Shown here piece by piece: positions 9,441 through 18,478 of a stretch of DNA of 64,000 nucleotides (its first letter is position 1; every line of letters starts with the position of its first letter). A program made the translations under genes and the position numbers. Source of the DNA: an uncultured Pseudomonas sp. (GTDB lineage: Bacteria; Pseudomonadota; Gammaproteobacteria; Pseudomonadales; Pseudomonadaceae); assembly GCF_913777995.1 (NCBI RefSeq), contig NZ_CAJYVE010000051.1, positions 1 to 64,000 of the forward strand, in the 5' to 3' direction. Below the pieces are notes generated by a model. It was not told where the DNA came from. It worked only from the letters and a program-made list of their open reading frames with translations, and ran no database searches.

Positions 9441-10208
9441 ATGTTGCCCAGCCTGTTCATCTCCCACGGTTCCCCCATGCTCGCCCTGGAGCCGGGCGCC
9501 AGCGGTCCGGCCCTGGCACGCCTGGCAGCCAGCCTGCCACGCCCGCGCGCCATCGTCATCGTCTCCGCGCATTGGGAGAGCCAGCAGCTGGAAGTGAACG
9601 TCAACCCGCAACCGGAGACCTGGCATGACTTCGGCGGCTTTCCCCCAGCCCTCTACGCGGTGCAGTACCCGGCCCAGGGTGCACCCGAGGTGTCTGCCGA
9701 AGTCGCCAGCCTGCTCGAAGCCCACGGCCTGCCGACCAAGCTGAACCCGAGACGACCTTTCGATCATGGTGTGTGGGTGCCGATCGGCCTGATGTATCCG
9801 CTGGCCGACATCCCCATCGTCCAGGTATCGCTGCCAAGCCAGCACGGCCCCGCTCTGCAGACACGTGCCGGGCGCGCCCTGGCCAGCCTGCGCGAGCAGG
9901 GCATCCTGCTGGTCGGCTCAGGCAGCATCACCCATAACCTGCGCGAACTGGACTGGCAGGCCGGCCCCGAGAACGCCACCGGCTGGGCGCTGGAGTTTCG
10001 CGACTGGATGGTCGACAAGCTGGCCAGCGATGATGACAGCGCCCTGCACGACTACCGCCGCCAGGCGCCGCATGCACAGCGCAATCACCCCAGCGACGAG
10101 CACTTGCTGCCTTTGTACTTCGCCCGCGGCGCAGGCGGTGCATTCAGCATCGCCCACCAGGGTTTCACCCTCGGCGCACTGGGCATGGACATCTATCGCT
10201 TCGGTTGA
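9441..10208 (+). CDS. LigB/DODA-type extradiol ring-cleavage dioxygenase
   Basis: A 255-residue cytosolic protein of the class III extradiol dioxygenase (DODA/YgiD) family. Conserved metal-site regions are FISHGSPM, VSAHWES, RPFDHGVWVP and GSGSITHNL, with a late His in DEHLLPLYF. The start is ATG 9441, with AGGAAG 8 bases upstream; an upstream in-frame ATG at 9408 lacks a site and family similarity. The physiological substrate is unknown; E. coli YgiD cleaves L-DOPA in vitro. It converges on the DEAD-box gene across a shared terminator. Confidence 0.88.
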   Translation: MLPSLFISHGSPMLALEPGASGPALARLAASLPRPRAIVIVSAHWESQQLEVNVNPQPETWHDFGGFPPALYAVQYPAQGAPEVSAEVASLLEAHGLPTKLNPRRPFDHGVWVPIGLMYPLADIPIVQVSLPSQHGPALQTRAGRALASLREQGILLVGSGSITHNLRELDWQAGPENATGWALEFRDWMVDKLASDDDSALHDYRRQAPHAQRNHPSDEHLLPLYFARGAGGAFSIAHQGFTLGALGMDIYRFG

Positions 10209-10250
10209 GGCTGCTCGCACAGGCTCGTTACCGCCACCTGCCGAACAGGC

Positions 10251-10282
10251 AAAAAAAATCCCCGATCGCTCGGGGATTTTTC
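10251..10282. terminator. Bidirectional terminator between the dioxygenase and helicase genes
   Basis: An A8 run, then AATCCCCGA and its partner TCGGGGATT around a short loop, then a T-run. It is symmetric, so it can end both convergent genes. Confidence 0.9.
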
Positions 10283-10294
10283 GTACCTGACGGA

Positions 10295-11956
10295 TCAGTC
10301 TTCGCGATAGCGGCGCAGCTTGAGCTGCTTGCCGGCCACACGAGTGTCCTTCAGCTTGGCCAGCAGACGATCCAGACCTTCTTCAGGCAGTTCCACCAGG
10401 CTGAAGCTGTCGCGGATCTGGATGCGGCCGATGGCATCACGTGCCAGGCCACCCTCGTTGAGGATCGCGCCCAGCAGGTTCTTGGCGGCGATACCATCAC
10501 GGGCGCCCAGGGCAGTACGGCAGCGCGCACGGCCTTCGCCCAGCGGCATAGGTGCACGACGCTCGCGCTCAGGACGATCACCACGCTCGCCACGATCGGC
10601 ACGCGGGGCGCTGTTCGGCACCAGCGGACGCTCACGCTCGATGTCGGCCAGAGTCAGCGATTGACCCATGGTGACCTTGCGCAGCAACGCAGCAGCCAGG
10701 GCACGCGGCGAGCAGCCGATGTCGGTGGTCAGGCGATCCAGCAGTTCGCCATGGCTGGCTTCGGCATCGGCCACCAGAGGCGCCAGGCCGTTGGTGAGCT
10801 TCTTGATGCGCGCACTGAGGATGGTCTGCGCATCGGGCAGGCGAACCTCGGCGACCTTCTGGCCGGTGACACGCTCGATGACCTGCAGCATGCGGCGCTC
10901 GCGTGGAGTCACCAGCAGCAGGGCACGGCCTTCACGACCGGCACGGCCGGTACGGCCGATACGGTGCACGTAGGACTCGGGATCGTACGGCATGTCGACG
11001 TTGAACACGTGGGTGATACGCGGTACGTCCAGGCCACGGGCGGCGACGTCGGTGGCGACGACGATGTCCAGGCGACCATCCTTGAGAGAGTCGATGACCC
11101 GCTCACGCTGGTTCTGGGCAATGTCGCCGTTCAGCGCAGCAGCCTTGTAGCCTTTGGCTTCCAGGGCGCTGGCCAGGTCCAGGGTGGCCTGCTTGGTACG
11201 CACGAACATGATCAGCGCGTCGAAGTCTTCGACTTCCAGCAGGCTCAGGACCGCGTTGGTCTTCTGGTCGGCGTGGACCAGCAGGTGAGCCTGCTCGATC
11301 TTGGTGACGGTCTGGGTCTTGGTCTGGATCTTGACGTGCTGCGGGTTGCGCAGATGGCGCTCGGCGATGGCACGGATCGACGGCGGCAGGGTCGCCGAGA
11401 ACAGGACAGTCTGGCGGCTTTCCGGCATGGCGTCGAAGATCACTTCGAGGTCATCCATGAAGCCCAGCTTGAGCATTTCGTCGGCTTCGTCGAGTACCAG
11501 ATGGTTGACGGTAGCCAGGACTTTCTCGTCGCGACGCAGGTGGTCGCACAGGCGGCCCGGCGTGGCGACGATGATCTGTGCGCCGTTGCGGATGGCCTTG
11601 AGTTGTGGGCCCATAGGGGCGCCACCGTAGACGGCGACGACGTTCACCGCCGGCATCTGCTTGGCATAGGTTTCGAAGGCGGTGGCCACTTGCAGGGCCA
11701 GCTCGCGGGTGGGCGCCAGGATCAGGGCCTGGGGCTCACGCTTGCTCGGATCGATACGGTTGAGGATCGGCAGCGCGAACGCTGCAGTCTTGCCGGTACC
11801 GGTCTGTGCCTGGCCGATCATGTCGTGACCGGCAAGGATGATCGGGATCGATTGCTGCTGGATGGCCGATGGCTCTTCGTAGCCGGTGGCGATTACCGCA
11901 GCAACAATATTCGGATGAAGGTCGAGAGCGGCGAAGCCGCCGGTTTCCTGGGTCAT
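10295..11956 (-). CDS. deaD: DEAD-box RNA helicase with DbpA/DeaD-type C-terminal domain
   Basis: A 553-residue ATP-dependent RNA helicase. Motifs in order: Q-motif near residue 25, AQTGTGKT, PTRELALQV, VLDEADEML, SAT, and HRIGRTGRAGREG. After a charged linker containing a short Arg/Asp/Glu-rich segment (ADRGERGDRPERERR) the C-terminal 75 residues resemble the DbpA/DeaD RNA-binding fold. DeaD proteins help assemble ribosomes and remodel mRNA in the cold. The start ATG 11956 gives the conserved FAALDLHPNIV helix near the N-terminus. The leader is about 200 bases long, as in other cold-responsive helicase genes. The exact orthology within DEAD-box families is likely but not proven. Confidence 0.9.
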   Translation of the reverse strand: MTQETGGFAALDLHPNIVAAVIATGYEEPSAIQQQSIPIILAGHDMIGQAQTGTGKTAAFALPILNRIDPSKREPQALILAPTRELALQVATAFETYAKQMPAVNVVAVYGGAPMGPQLKAIRNGAQIIVATPGRLCDHLRRDEKVLATVNHLVLDEADEMLKLGFMDDLEVIFDAMPESRQTVLFSATLPPSIRAIAERHLRNPQHVKIQTKTQTVTKIEQAHLLVHADQKTNAVLSLLEVEDFDALIMFVRTKQATLDLASALEAKGYKAAALNGDIAQNQRERVIDSLKDGRLDIVVATDVAARGLDVPRITHVFNVDMPYDPESYVHRIGRTGRAGREGRALLLVTPRERRMLQVIERVTGQKVAEVRLPDAQTILSARIKKLTNGLAPLVADAEASHGELLDRLTTDIGCSPRALAAALLRKVTMGQSLTLADIERERPLVPNSAPRADRGERGDRPERERRAPMPLGEGRARCRTALGARDGIAAKNLLGAILNEGGLARDAIGRIQIRDSFSLVELPEEGLDRLLAKLKDTRVAGKQLKLRRYRED

Positions 11957-12170
11957 GGGTCTGCCTCTGGTGCATCCGCAAAGACCCATGCTGCAAAGCT
12001 GCGCGTGCCGTGTACGACTCAAGAGTCACCCTGGCTGCTTTGTGGCGGGGATTTGCGAAAACAATGAATGAATGGATCGTTCAGGATGGTTCGGCTTGCG
12101 AACCAGCGACCGAAGCAGGCTCCGGCAATTGCATCCCTCTGAACGACGGCCCTGTAAAAGGCCGGCGCGC

Positions 12171-12176
12171 ACTATA
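12171..12176 (-). promoter_or_regulatory. -10 element of the DEAD-box gene promoter
   Basis: The minus strand reads CCGGTATAGTGCGCGCC. TATAGT is a good extended -10 with a GC-rich discriminator; no clear -35 lies 16-18 bases upstream. It predicts a start near 12164 and a leader of about 208 bases. Confidence 0.55.
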
Positions 12177-12268
12177 CCGGAATTGACCGCACAGGTGATG
12201 GTTTTTTTTATGAAACATGTCTCGCTGCAAACACCCAACAACGGGCATTTTCGCCACTTTTGTGCACT

Positions 12269-12284
12269 GCGCAATCGATTGCGC
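12269..12284. repeat. Perfect 16-base palindrome
   Basis: GCGCAATCGATTGCGC is fully self-complementary. It sits about 95 bases upstream of the DEAD-box -10 and about 90 bases past the stop of the spermidine-synthase-like gene. It could be a dimeric regulator's site; which one is unknown. Confidence 0.6.
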
Positions 12285-12371
12285 GGACATCGCCGCTAAA
12301 TCGATTCATGTTCGCTGACAATTTTCTGTCGCTACGCTGACCGGGGTGCGACGTTCCGTCTCGCCCGCTCG

Positions 12372-13127
12372 TCAGGTGGCCGCCCTTATGTCCCGGATCA
12401 GCGACTCCAGACTGTAACCCAGGCGCGGTGCCAGCGCCTGAGCGCGATCCAGAAGGCCGTCGGCATCCAGGACCTGGTCGAGGTCGGCAGGGACCAGCAG
12501 GATGACATTGCCCTCCTTCACCGGCAGCTCCCAGTAATGGCGGTGATAGAGGCCACGCAGCAATGCGGCGCCCAACGGGCGGCCGTCATCGGTGGCCCAC
12601 TGGTTGATGACCAGCCAGCCACCGGGATTCAGGCGCTTCTGGCAGTTTTCCAGGAAATTCCAGGCCAGGTGGCCGGGTGCCGGCCCCACGTCGGTGTACA
12701 GGTCGACGAAGATCAGGTCGGCGGGTTCGGCGCTGTCCAGCAGGGTCACCGCGTCGCCGATGCGCACATACAGCCGCGGGTCGTCATCCAGCCCCAGGTA
12801 CTGCATGGCCAGGCGTGGCACGTCGGGGCGCAGTTCTATGGCCTCGACATCTTCCAGCGGCAGGAACTTCAGGCACGCCTGGGTCAGGGTCCCGGCGCCC
12901 AGGCCGAGGAACAGCGCACTTTCCGGCGCCTCGTGGCACAGCGCGCCGATCAGCATGGCACGGGTGTAGTCGTACTCCAGCCAGCTGGGGTCGGCGGTGA
13001 AGGTACAGCTCTGCTCGATGGCTTCGCCGAATTCGAGGAAGCGATAGTCCTCGACCTCCAGTACACGGATCACACCGAAATCATCATGGACTTCGGCGAG
13101 GACCCGTTCTTCACGCTCCTGACTCAT
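12372..13127 (-). CDS. Spermidine-synthase-like SAM-dependent protein
   Basis: A 251-residue protein with the spermidine/spermine synthase fold. The nucleotide-binding glycine loop is [11 protein letters not shown], the acidic end of strand 2 is [10 protein letters not shown], and an IFVDLYTD segment stands where spermidine synthases carry the catalytic Asp region. It lacks the usual N-terminal beta-hairpin length of true SpeE, so it may be a stand-alone methyltransferase- or aminopropyltransferase-like enzyme; the substrate is not predictable. AGGAGA precedes ATG 13127. It is divergent from the DAHP synthase gene. Confidence 0.8.
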   Translation of the reverse strand: MSQEREERVLAEVHDDFGVIRVLEVEDYRFLEFGEAIEQSCTFTADPSWLEYDYTRAMLIGALCHEAPESALFLGLGAGTLTQACLKFLPLEDVEAIELRPDVPRLAMQYLGLDDDPRLYVRIGDAVTLLDSAEPADLIFVDLYTDVGPAPGHLAWNFLENCQKRLNPGGWLVINQWATDDGRPLGAALLRGLYHRHYWELPVKEGNVILLVPADLDQVLDADGLLDRAQALAPRLGYSLESLIRDIRAAT

Positions 13128-13283
13128 GCTTTCTCCTGGCGGCTGGCGGATGCGCCTGACGGCACAGGCGCGGATTGTCGGCCAAGCGGGCGGCTTTGTC
13201 ACAATTATCGGCGCAGGCGCAACGGCCGCCGATGCAGGAACTGCTACCATGCGGCCTCCGATCTGCCCTCACAAGAGCCAATA

Positions 13284-14630
13284 ATGAATCGACCCTGGAG
13301 CCCGGACAGCTGGCGGGCCTTGCCGATCCAGCAACAACCTCTTTACCCCGACGCAGCCAAGGTGCAACGCGTGGAAAGCACCCTGGCCGGCTTTCCGCCG
13401 CTGGTGTTCGCCGGCGAGGCACGCGAACTGCGCCGCCAGTTCGCCGAAGTGACCCAGGGCCGAGCCTTCCTGCTGCAGGGCGGTGACTGCGCCGAGAGCT
13501 TCGCCGAGTTTTCTGCGGCGAAGATCCGCGACACCTTCAAGGTGCTGTTGCAAATGGCTATCGTCATGACCTTCGCCTCCGGCTGTCCGGTGGTCAAGGT
13601 CGGACGCATGGCCGGGCAGTTCGCCAAGCCGCGCTCGGCCAACGACGAGACCATTGATGGTGTGACCCTGCCCGCCTACCGCGGTGACATCGTCAACGGC
13701 ATCGGCTTCGACTCCGCCAGCCGGGTGCCGGACCCCGAGCGCCTGCTGCAGGCCTACCACCAGTCCACTGCCACCCTCAACCTGCTGCGCGCCTTCGCCC
13801 AGGGCGGCTTCGCCGACCTGCATCAGGTACACCAGTGGAACCTGGACTTCATCGCCAACTCGGCGCTGGCTGAAAAATACAGCCAGTTGGCCGACCGCAT
13901 CGACGAAACCCTGGCCTTCATGCGTGCCTGCGGCCTGGACAGTGCGCCACAACTGCGCGAAACCAGCTTCTTCACCGCCCACGAGGCGTTGCTGCTCAAT
14001 TACGAAGAAGCCTTCGTGCGCCGCGACAGCCTCACCCAGGATTACTACGACTGTTCGGCGCACATGCTGTGGATCGGCGACCGCACCCGGCAGCTGGACG
14101 GTGCGCACGTGGAATTCCTGCGCGGCGTGCACAACCCCATCGGGGTGAAAGTCGGCCCGAGCATGAACACCGACGACCTGATCCGCCTGATCGACATCCT
14201 CAACCCGGACAACGACCCGGGCCGCCTGAACCTGATCGCGCGGATGGGCGCCGGCAAGGTCGGCGATCACCTGCCGGGGCTGATCCGCGCGGTGCAACGT
14301 GAAGGCCGTCAGGTGTTGTGGAGTTCAGACCCGATGCATGGCAATACCATCAAGGCCAGCAGCGGCTACAAGACCCGCGACTTCGCGCAGATCCTCAGCG
14401 AAGTGAAGCAGTTCTTCCAAGTCCACCAGGCCGAAGGGACGCATGCCGGGGGTATTCACATCGAGATGACCGGGCAGAACGTCACCGAATGCATCGGCGG
14501 TGCACGACCGATCACCGAAGATGGCTTGTCGGATCGCTACCACACCCACTGCGACCCGCGCATGAACGCCGACCAGTCGCTGGAACTGGCGTTCCTGATT
14601 GCCGAGACCCTCAAGCAGGTCAAGCGCTGA
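13284..14630 (+). CDS. Class II 3-deoxy-7-phosphoheptulonate (DAHP) synthase
   Basis: A 448-residue plant/AroA-II-type DAHP synthase joining PEP and erythrose 4-phosphate in the first step of the shikimate pathway. Signatures are [51 protein letters not shown] and HTHCDPRMN. Full length for the class. It sits alone on the plus strand, 18 bases from the convergent TauE gene. Later steps of the same pathway (tyrA-aroA, pheA) are encoded about 18 kb away in this window. It could be called aroF or aroG depending on convention, so no symbol is given. Confidence 0.94.
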   Translation: MNRPWSPDSWRALPIQQQPLYPDAAKVQRVESTLAGFPPLVFAGEARELRRQFAEVTQGRAFLLQGGDCAESFAEFSAAKIRDTFKVLLQMAIVMTFASGCPVVKVGRMAGQFAKPRSANDETIDGVTLPAYRGDIVNGIGFDSASRVPDPERLLQAYHQSTATLNLLRAFAQGGFADLHQVHQWNLDFIANSALAEKYSQLADRIDETLAFMRACGLDSAPQLRETSFFTAHEALLLNYEEAFVRRDSLTQDYYDCSAHMLWIGDRTRQLDGAHVEFLRGVHNPIGVKVGPSMNTDDLIRLIDILNPDNDPGRLNLIARMGAGKVGDHLPGLIRAVQREGRQVLWSSDPMHGNTIKASSGYKTRDFAQILSEVKQFFQVHQAEGTHAGGIHIEMTGQNVTECIGGARPITEDGLSDRYHTHCDPRMNADQSLELAFLIAETLKQVKR

Positions 14631-14648
14631 TGCCACTGGCGCCGCGGC

Positions 14649-15395
14649 TCAGACCTTGAGCGCCAGGATCACCGCGCAGACCACCAGAAACAGGCAGAAC
14701 AGCAGGCGCAGCAGACGCTCAGGCATCGAATGCGCCAGCTTGACCCCCCAGCTGATACTGGCCAGACCACCCACCGCCAGCGGCACGCCCATGTGCCAGT
14801 CAACATGGTGGTGCCAAGCGTAGGTCAGCAGGGTAATGCCCGTGCTGGGTGCCGCCAGTGACAGCGCCAGCCCCTGAGCCACCACCTGGCTGGCACCAAA
14901 CAGGCTGGTAAGGATCGGCGTGGCGACCACTCCGCCCCCGACCCCGAACAGTCCACCGGTGATGCCGGACCCCACCCCCAGCAGCCACAGCCAGTTCTCG
15001 CGTTGCAGCCCGCTGCCGAGCCGTGGGCTGCGGCGCAGCATCTGCATCAGGTTGAACAGGATCAGCACCACCAGGAACCCCACGAAACCCAGGCGCATGA
15101 CTTGCGGATCCAGGCCTACTGCCCAGAGCGACATCAGCCAGGCGAAGATGAAACTGGGCACGATGAGCATCAGGGCGTGTCTGAGGTGGATGCGATTGCG
15201 CTGGTTGTAGCGCCACAGGGCCAGCAGCACGTTGGGCAGGACCATCAACAGCGCTGTGCCCTGGGCCAACTGCTGGTCCAGGCCGAACAGCACGCCCAGA
15301 GCCGGAATGGCCACCAGCCCGCCGCCAATGCCGAACAGGCCGCCCAATGTGCCCATGGCAGCGCCCAACAACATGTAGATCAACACCTCTATCAC
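14649..15395 (-). CDS. TauE/SafE family membrane permease
   Basis: A 248-residue inner-membrane protein with about eight hydrophobic helices and two copies of the family's glycine-rich motif, GGLFGIGGGLVAIP near residue 20 and GGLFGVGGGVVATP near residue 150. The family exports sulfite or sulfonate-derived anions, but substrates are mostly unassigned. The start is GTG 15395, with GAGGAG five bases upstream; no ATG fits the first helix. It converges on the DAHP synthase gene and is divergent from ohrR. Confidence 0.88.
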   Translation of the reverse strand: MIEVLIYMLLGAAMGTLGGLFGIGGGLVAIPALGVLFGLDQQLAQGTALLMVLPNVLLALWRYNQRNRIHLRHALMLIVPSFIFAWLMSLWAVGLDPQVMRLGFVGFLVVLILFNLMQMLRRSPRLGSGLQRENWLWLLGVGSGITGGLFGVGGGVVATPILTSLFGASQVVAQGLALSLAAPSTGITLLTYAWHHHVDWHMGVPLAVGGLASISWGVKLAHSMPERLLRLLFCLFLVVCAVILALKV

Positions 15396-15520
15396 ACACA
15401 CTCCTCGACTGGGCCCAAGCTTCCACAAGACCCTGAGGTCAGCGACCTGCACGAATCATCTGGCGCATTAAAGATCACAACACTAAATTAGCCCACTGCC
15501 TCGATCCATCAGGAGTACCC

Positions 15521-15973
15521 ATGACCGACACACCCGCTGGCTGCGACGCCTTGCAGCTCGACAACCAGCTGTGCTTCGCGCTGTATTCGACATCGCTGAT
15601 GATGACCAAGACCTACAAGCCCTTGCTGCAGGCCTTGGGTCTGACCTACCCGCAGTACCTGGTGATGCTGGTGCTCTGGGAGCGCGATGGCCTGACCGTG
15701 GGCGAGGTCAGCACACGGATGCTCACCGATCCCGGCTCGCTGACGCCATTGCTCAAGCGCCTGGAAGGCGAAGGCCTGCTCGACCGGGTGCGCAGCAAGC
15801 AGGACGAGCGTGTGGTGCTGCTGCACCTCACCCAGAAAGGCCGCGACCTGCAAGCCCAGGCAAAGGACGTCCCCAACTGCATCCTCGCCGCCAGCGGTCT
15901 GGATATGGAACGTCTGCGCCAGTTGCAAGGCCAGTTACTCGCACTGCGCGACAGCCTTCAGGAATATCTCTGA
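15521..15973 (+). CDS. ohrR: MarR-family organic hydroperoxide sensor OhrR
   Basis: A 150-residue winged-helix repressor. The peroxide-sensing Cys18 is in LDNQLCFALYS, the OhrR signature, and a second Cys at 120 fits the two-cysteine (disulfide) subtype. The helix-turn-helix region is LTVGEVSTRMLTDPGSLTPL and the wing is RVRSKQDERVV. Oxidation by organic peroxides releases DNA. The expected target ohr is 2.5 kb downstream, separated by a TonB receptor gene. AGGAG precedes the ATG. A strong hairpin ends the gene. Confidence 0.93.
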   Translation: MTDTPAGCDALQLDNQLCFALYSTSLMMTKTYKPLLQALGLTYPQYLVMLVLWERDGLTVGEVSTRMLTDPGSLTPLLKRLEGEGLLDRVRSKQDERVVLLHLTQKGRDLQAQAKDVPNCILAASGLDMERLRQLQGQLLALRDSLQEYL

Positions 15974-15983
15974 CCACTCCGCC

Positions 15984-16016
15984 GCCCGGCCTGGCAACCT
16001 GCAAGCCAGGCCGGGC
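15984..16016 (+). terminator. 12-bp perfect hairpin after ohrR
   Basis: GCCCGGCCTGGC (15984-15995) pairs perfectly with GCCAGGCCGGGC (16005-16016) around a 9-base loop, 11 bases past the ohrR stop. No U-run follows, so termination strength is uncertain, but it separates ohrR from the receptor gene. Confidence 0.6.
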
Positions 16017-16094
16017 AGGATAACCGCAAATCCAGGCTGACACATCCTGAAACGACTTCATGGCCGAATGGCCTAGAATGCTTTCGCAACAGTA

Positions 16095-16120
16095 AATAGC
16101 AAGCATTAACATTCGCATCC
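16095..16120 (+). promoter_or_regulatory. Possible Fur-type site upstream of the TonB receptor gene
   Basis: The AT-rich stretch around AAGCATTAACATTCGCATC loosely matches the Fur box hexamer pattern, and a TAGAAT -10-like hexamer lies just upstream (about 16074-16079). The match is poor by eye; the idea rests mainly on the iron-related function of the gene. Confidence 0.3.
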
Positions 16121-16160
16121 TTTTAATAACACACTGCCATCACCCTAGGATGCTCCCCCC

Positions 16161-18260
16161 ATGTCTGCCCCATCGCGTCTGTCGCCCCTGGCCTTCGGCA
16201 TCTCTGCCCTGCTCGGGGCCGGCTTCGCCTGCGCCGCCTCCACCACGCTGCCAGAAACCGCCATCAACGCCAGCAATGAACAGGAAGAGACCAACCCACG
16301 GGTCAAGGACGTCAGTACGGCGACCCGCACCAACACCCCGGTACGCTATGTGCCGCAGGCCATCGATACGGTAAAGACCAGCAACGTGCTGGACTACGGA
16401 ACGCAGAGCCTGGGAGCCGCCCTGAACGGGCTGCCCAACGTCAGCGACAGTTCCGATACACGCTTCGATGGCCTGCGTATTCGTGGCTTCGATGCCAGCA
16501 ACGACTTCTACCTCGACGGCATCCGCGACGACAGCCAGTACGTGCGTGACCTGCACAACATCGAACGTCTGGAGGTGCTCAAGGGACCGGCCGCCGTGCT
16601 GTACGGCCGTGGCAGCCAGGGAGGCATCGTCAACCGGGTCAGCAAGGCACCGCAGGTCGGCCGCCGATCCAGCCTCGAAGCCCAGGGCGGCAGCAACGAC
16701 CTGCGCAGCCTGTATGCCGACCTCAGCACGGACCCGACTGATACCCTGAGTTTGCGTCTGAACATGGGCAACATGGATGCCAACAGCTTTCGTGACGGTA
16801 TTTCCAGCCATCGCCAGCTGTTCGCCCCCTCGATGAGCTGGCAGCTCACCCCGGCGCTGAACTGGCTGGTGCAGTACGAATACAGCCGTTTCGATCGCAC
16901 CCCGGATCGCGGCATCCCCGGGGTCGGCGGCCGCCCGGCTGACGTCGGTCGCGACACCACCTACGGCGACAACCGCGATTACATCGATGACAAGGCGCAA
17001 TCACTGCGTTCCAGGCTCAGCTACGACATCAACCTCGATTGGCAACTGCGCCAGACCCTGGGGGTGTTCCAGCTCGACAGCGATTTCGACAACACCTACC
17101 TGACTGGCTACACCGCCGCCACCAATCGTGTGACGCGCCAGCGCTGGCAACAGGACCTGCGCACCCGCAACGTCTTCAACAACCTGGAACTGGAAGGTCG
17201 CATCGAGACCTTTGGCCTGGAGCATCGCCTGCTGACTGGCGTCGAGGTTGGCAGCCAGCGCCGTGACCCCAGGCTTTACACCGCCGCGACCAGTGGCGCG
17301 GGCAGCCAGGCCGTACCAACCCTGGACCTCTACAATCCGGACCGGCGCCAGAGCCACACCGGCCGCATGACGTTGTCCAGCCACAACTACACCGAGGTCG
17401 ACAGCCGCGCCTTGTACGTCCAAGACCAGCTGCGCCTCAATGACCAATGGCAACTGCTCGGCGGCCTGCGCTACGACCGCTTCGAGGTGGAAACCACCAA
17501 CCGTGTTCGCGGCATCAGTGAAGCGCGCGACAGCCATAGCACCAGCCCACGAGTGGGCGTGGTCTGGACGCCGTTGCCGGAGCACTCCTTCTACGCGTCC
17601 TGGACCAAGACCTTCTCACCGGTCGGCGGCGGCCTGATCGGCATCACCCCTGGGACGAGCGGCAACGCCAACGAACTGAGCCCGGAGTTGACCAAACAGA
17701 AGGAAGTCGGCGTTAAGAGCGACTGGCTGGGCGACCGCCTGAGCACCACGCTGGCCCTCTACGAGCTGGAGCTTTACAACCGCCGCACCACTGACCCGAA
17801 CGACCCGAGCCTGACGATCCTCACCGGTCTGCAACGCTCACGTGGCGTAGAGCTGACCGCCAGTGGCCAACTGGTGGGCAACTGGTACCTGCGCGGTGGT
17901 GTCGGCATTCAGGACGCCACTATCGTCGAAGACAACAACGGCCTGGCCGGTAACCGCGTGAGCAACGTGGCCAAGCGCAACGGCAGTCTGTTCCTGACCT
18001 GGAAACCGGAAGGCGGCTGGTATGCCGAAACCGGCGTGACCCTGGTCGGACAGCGCTATGCCGATAACCAGAACACCACGGTACTGCCCGGCTATGGGCG
18101 CTGGGATGTCCTGGCCGGTTACCGCCAGAAGGAATGGGACCTGCGCGCGGCGCTGAGCAACCTCACTGACCGCACCTACTACAGCTCAGCCACCAGTGCC
18201 GCACAGATCCGCGTAGGCGACCCGCGCAGCCTGGTGGTCACAGGCACCTACAGTTTCTAG
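16161..18260 (+). CDS. TonB-dependent siderophore receptor (outer membrane)
   Basis: A 699-residue outer-membrane receptor. A signal peptide of about 25 residues ends near ACAASTT. There is no N-terminal signalling (STN) domain. The plug has LRIRGFDASNDFYLDGIRD and VLKGPAAVLYGRGSQGG (about 110-155); the beta-barrel ends in the outer-membrane targeting motif VVTGTYSF with terminal Phe. It resembles catecholate or monomeric-catechol receptors of the Fiu/PiuA kind; the ligand cannot be assigned. It has no sigma/anti-sigma partner nearby and interrupts the usual ohrR-ohr pairing. Confidence 0.9.
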   Translation: MSAPSRLSPLAFGISALLGAGFACAASTTLPETAINASNEQEETNPRVKDVSTATRTNTPVRYVPQAIDTVKTSNVLDYGTQSLGAALNGLPNVSDSSDTRFDGLRIRGFDASNDFYLDGIRDDSQYVRDLHNIERLEVLKGPAAVLYGRGSQGGIVNRVSKAPQVGRRSSLEAQGGSNDLRSLYADLSTDPTDTLSLRLNMGNMDANSFRDGISSHRQLFAPSMSWQLTPALNWLVQYEYSRFDRTPDRGIPGVGGRPADVGRDTTYGDNRDYIDDKAQSLRSRLSYDINLDWQLRQTLGVFQLDSDFDNTYLTGYTAATNRVTRQRWQQDLRTRNVFNNLELEGRIETFGLEHRLLTGVEVGSQRRDPRLYTAATSGAGSQAVPTLDLYNPDRRQSHTGRMTLSSHNYTEVDSRALYVQDQLRLNDQWQLLGGLRYDRFEVETTNRVRGISEARDSHSTSPRVGVVWTPLPEHSFYASWTKTFSPVGGGLIGITPGTSGNANELSPELTKQKEVGVKSDWLGDRLSTTLALYELELYNRRTTDPNDPSLTILTGLQRSRGVELTASGQLVGNWYLRGGVGIQDATIVEDNNGLAGNRVSNVAKRNGSLFLTWKPEGGWYAETGVTLVGQRYADNQNTTVLPGYGRWDVLAGYRQKEWDLRAALSNLTDRTYYSSATSAAQIRVGDPRSLVVTGTYSF

Positions 18261-18387
18261 ATCGACCGCTTCTCGCCACTGAAGTCGCGCCTACCGGGCC
18301 CTGTGTTCTTGACCCGGCAAAGCGGCTTCAGCGGTGCAGCTGCAAGGCGTGCGAGTGCTCAGGCTGAAAAAATTTTCAACATTTAAC

Positions 18388-18409
18388 TTGCGCACAAAAT
18401 TATTGCGAG
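18388..18409 (+). promoter_or_regulatory. Probable OhrR operator O1 of ohr
   Basis: A 22-base element with the pattern TTGCGC-N-CAAAAT-N-ATTGCG. It matches O2 at 17 of 22 positions and lies 44 bases upstream of it, close to four helical turns. GC-flanked, AT-centred inverted elements of this sort are typical of OhrR/MarR operators. Confidence 0.55.
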
Positions 18410-18431
18410 CTACATTTCAACTCACATTAGT

Positions 18432-18453
18432 TAGCGCGCAAAATAAATGCGCG
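18432..18453 (+). promoter_or_regulatory. Probable OhrR operator O2 of ohr
   Basis: The second copy reads TAGCGCGCAAAATAAATGC and is flanked by GCGC/GCGC arms. It ends 26 bases before the ohr start, so binding would block RNA polymerase or initiation. Confidence 0.55.
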
Positions 18454-18478
18454 ACATTTCACTCAGAGAGGTAACACC

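Larger units (their letters stand above)
11957..12371 (-). other. Long leader and promoter region of the DEAD-box gene
   Basis: A 415-base gap. Read on the minus strand it holds an AT-rich stretch with an A8 run (about 12211-12204), a perfect 16-base palindrome (12269-12284), a strong -10 TATAGT (12176-12171) followed by a GC-rich discriminator, and then about 200 bases of untranslated leader. No ORF with a ribosome-binding site was seen in it. Confidence 0.6.

Noticed and set aside
10205-12067. Long plus-strand open frame (620 codons) opposite the helicase gene
   Set aside because: It is antisense to a complete DEAD-box gene, has no ribosome-binding site and shows His/Gln-rich composition typical of the reverse strand of GC-rich genes. 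Similar long frames opposite alaA, gyrA, recJ, rpsA and the BvgS-like gene were rejected for the same reason.
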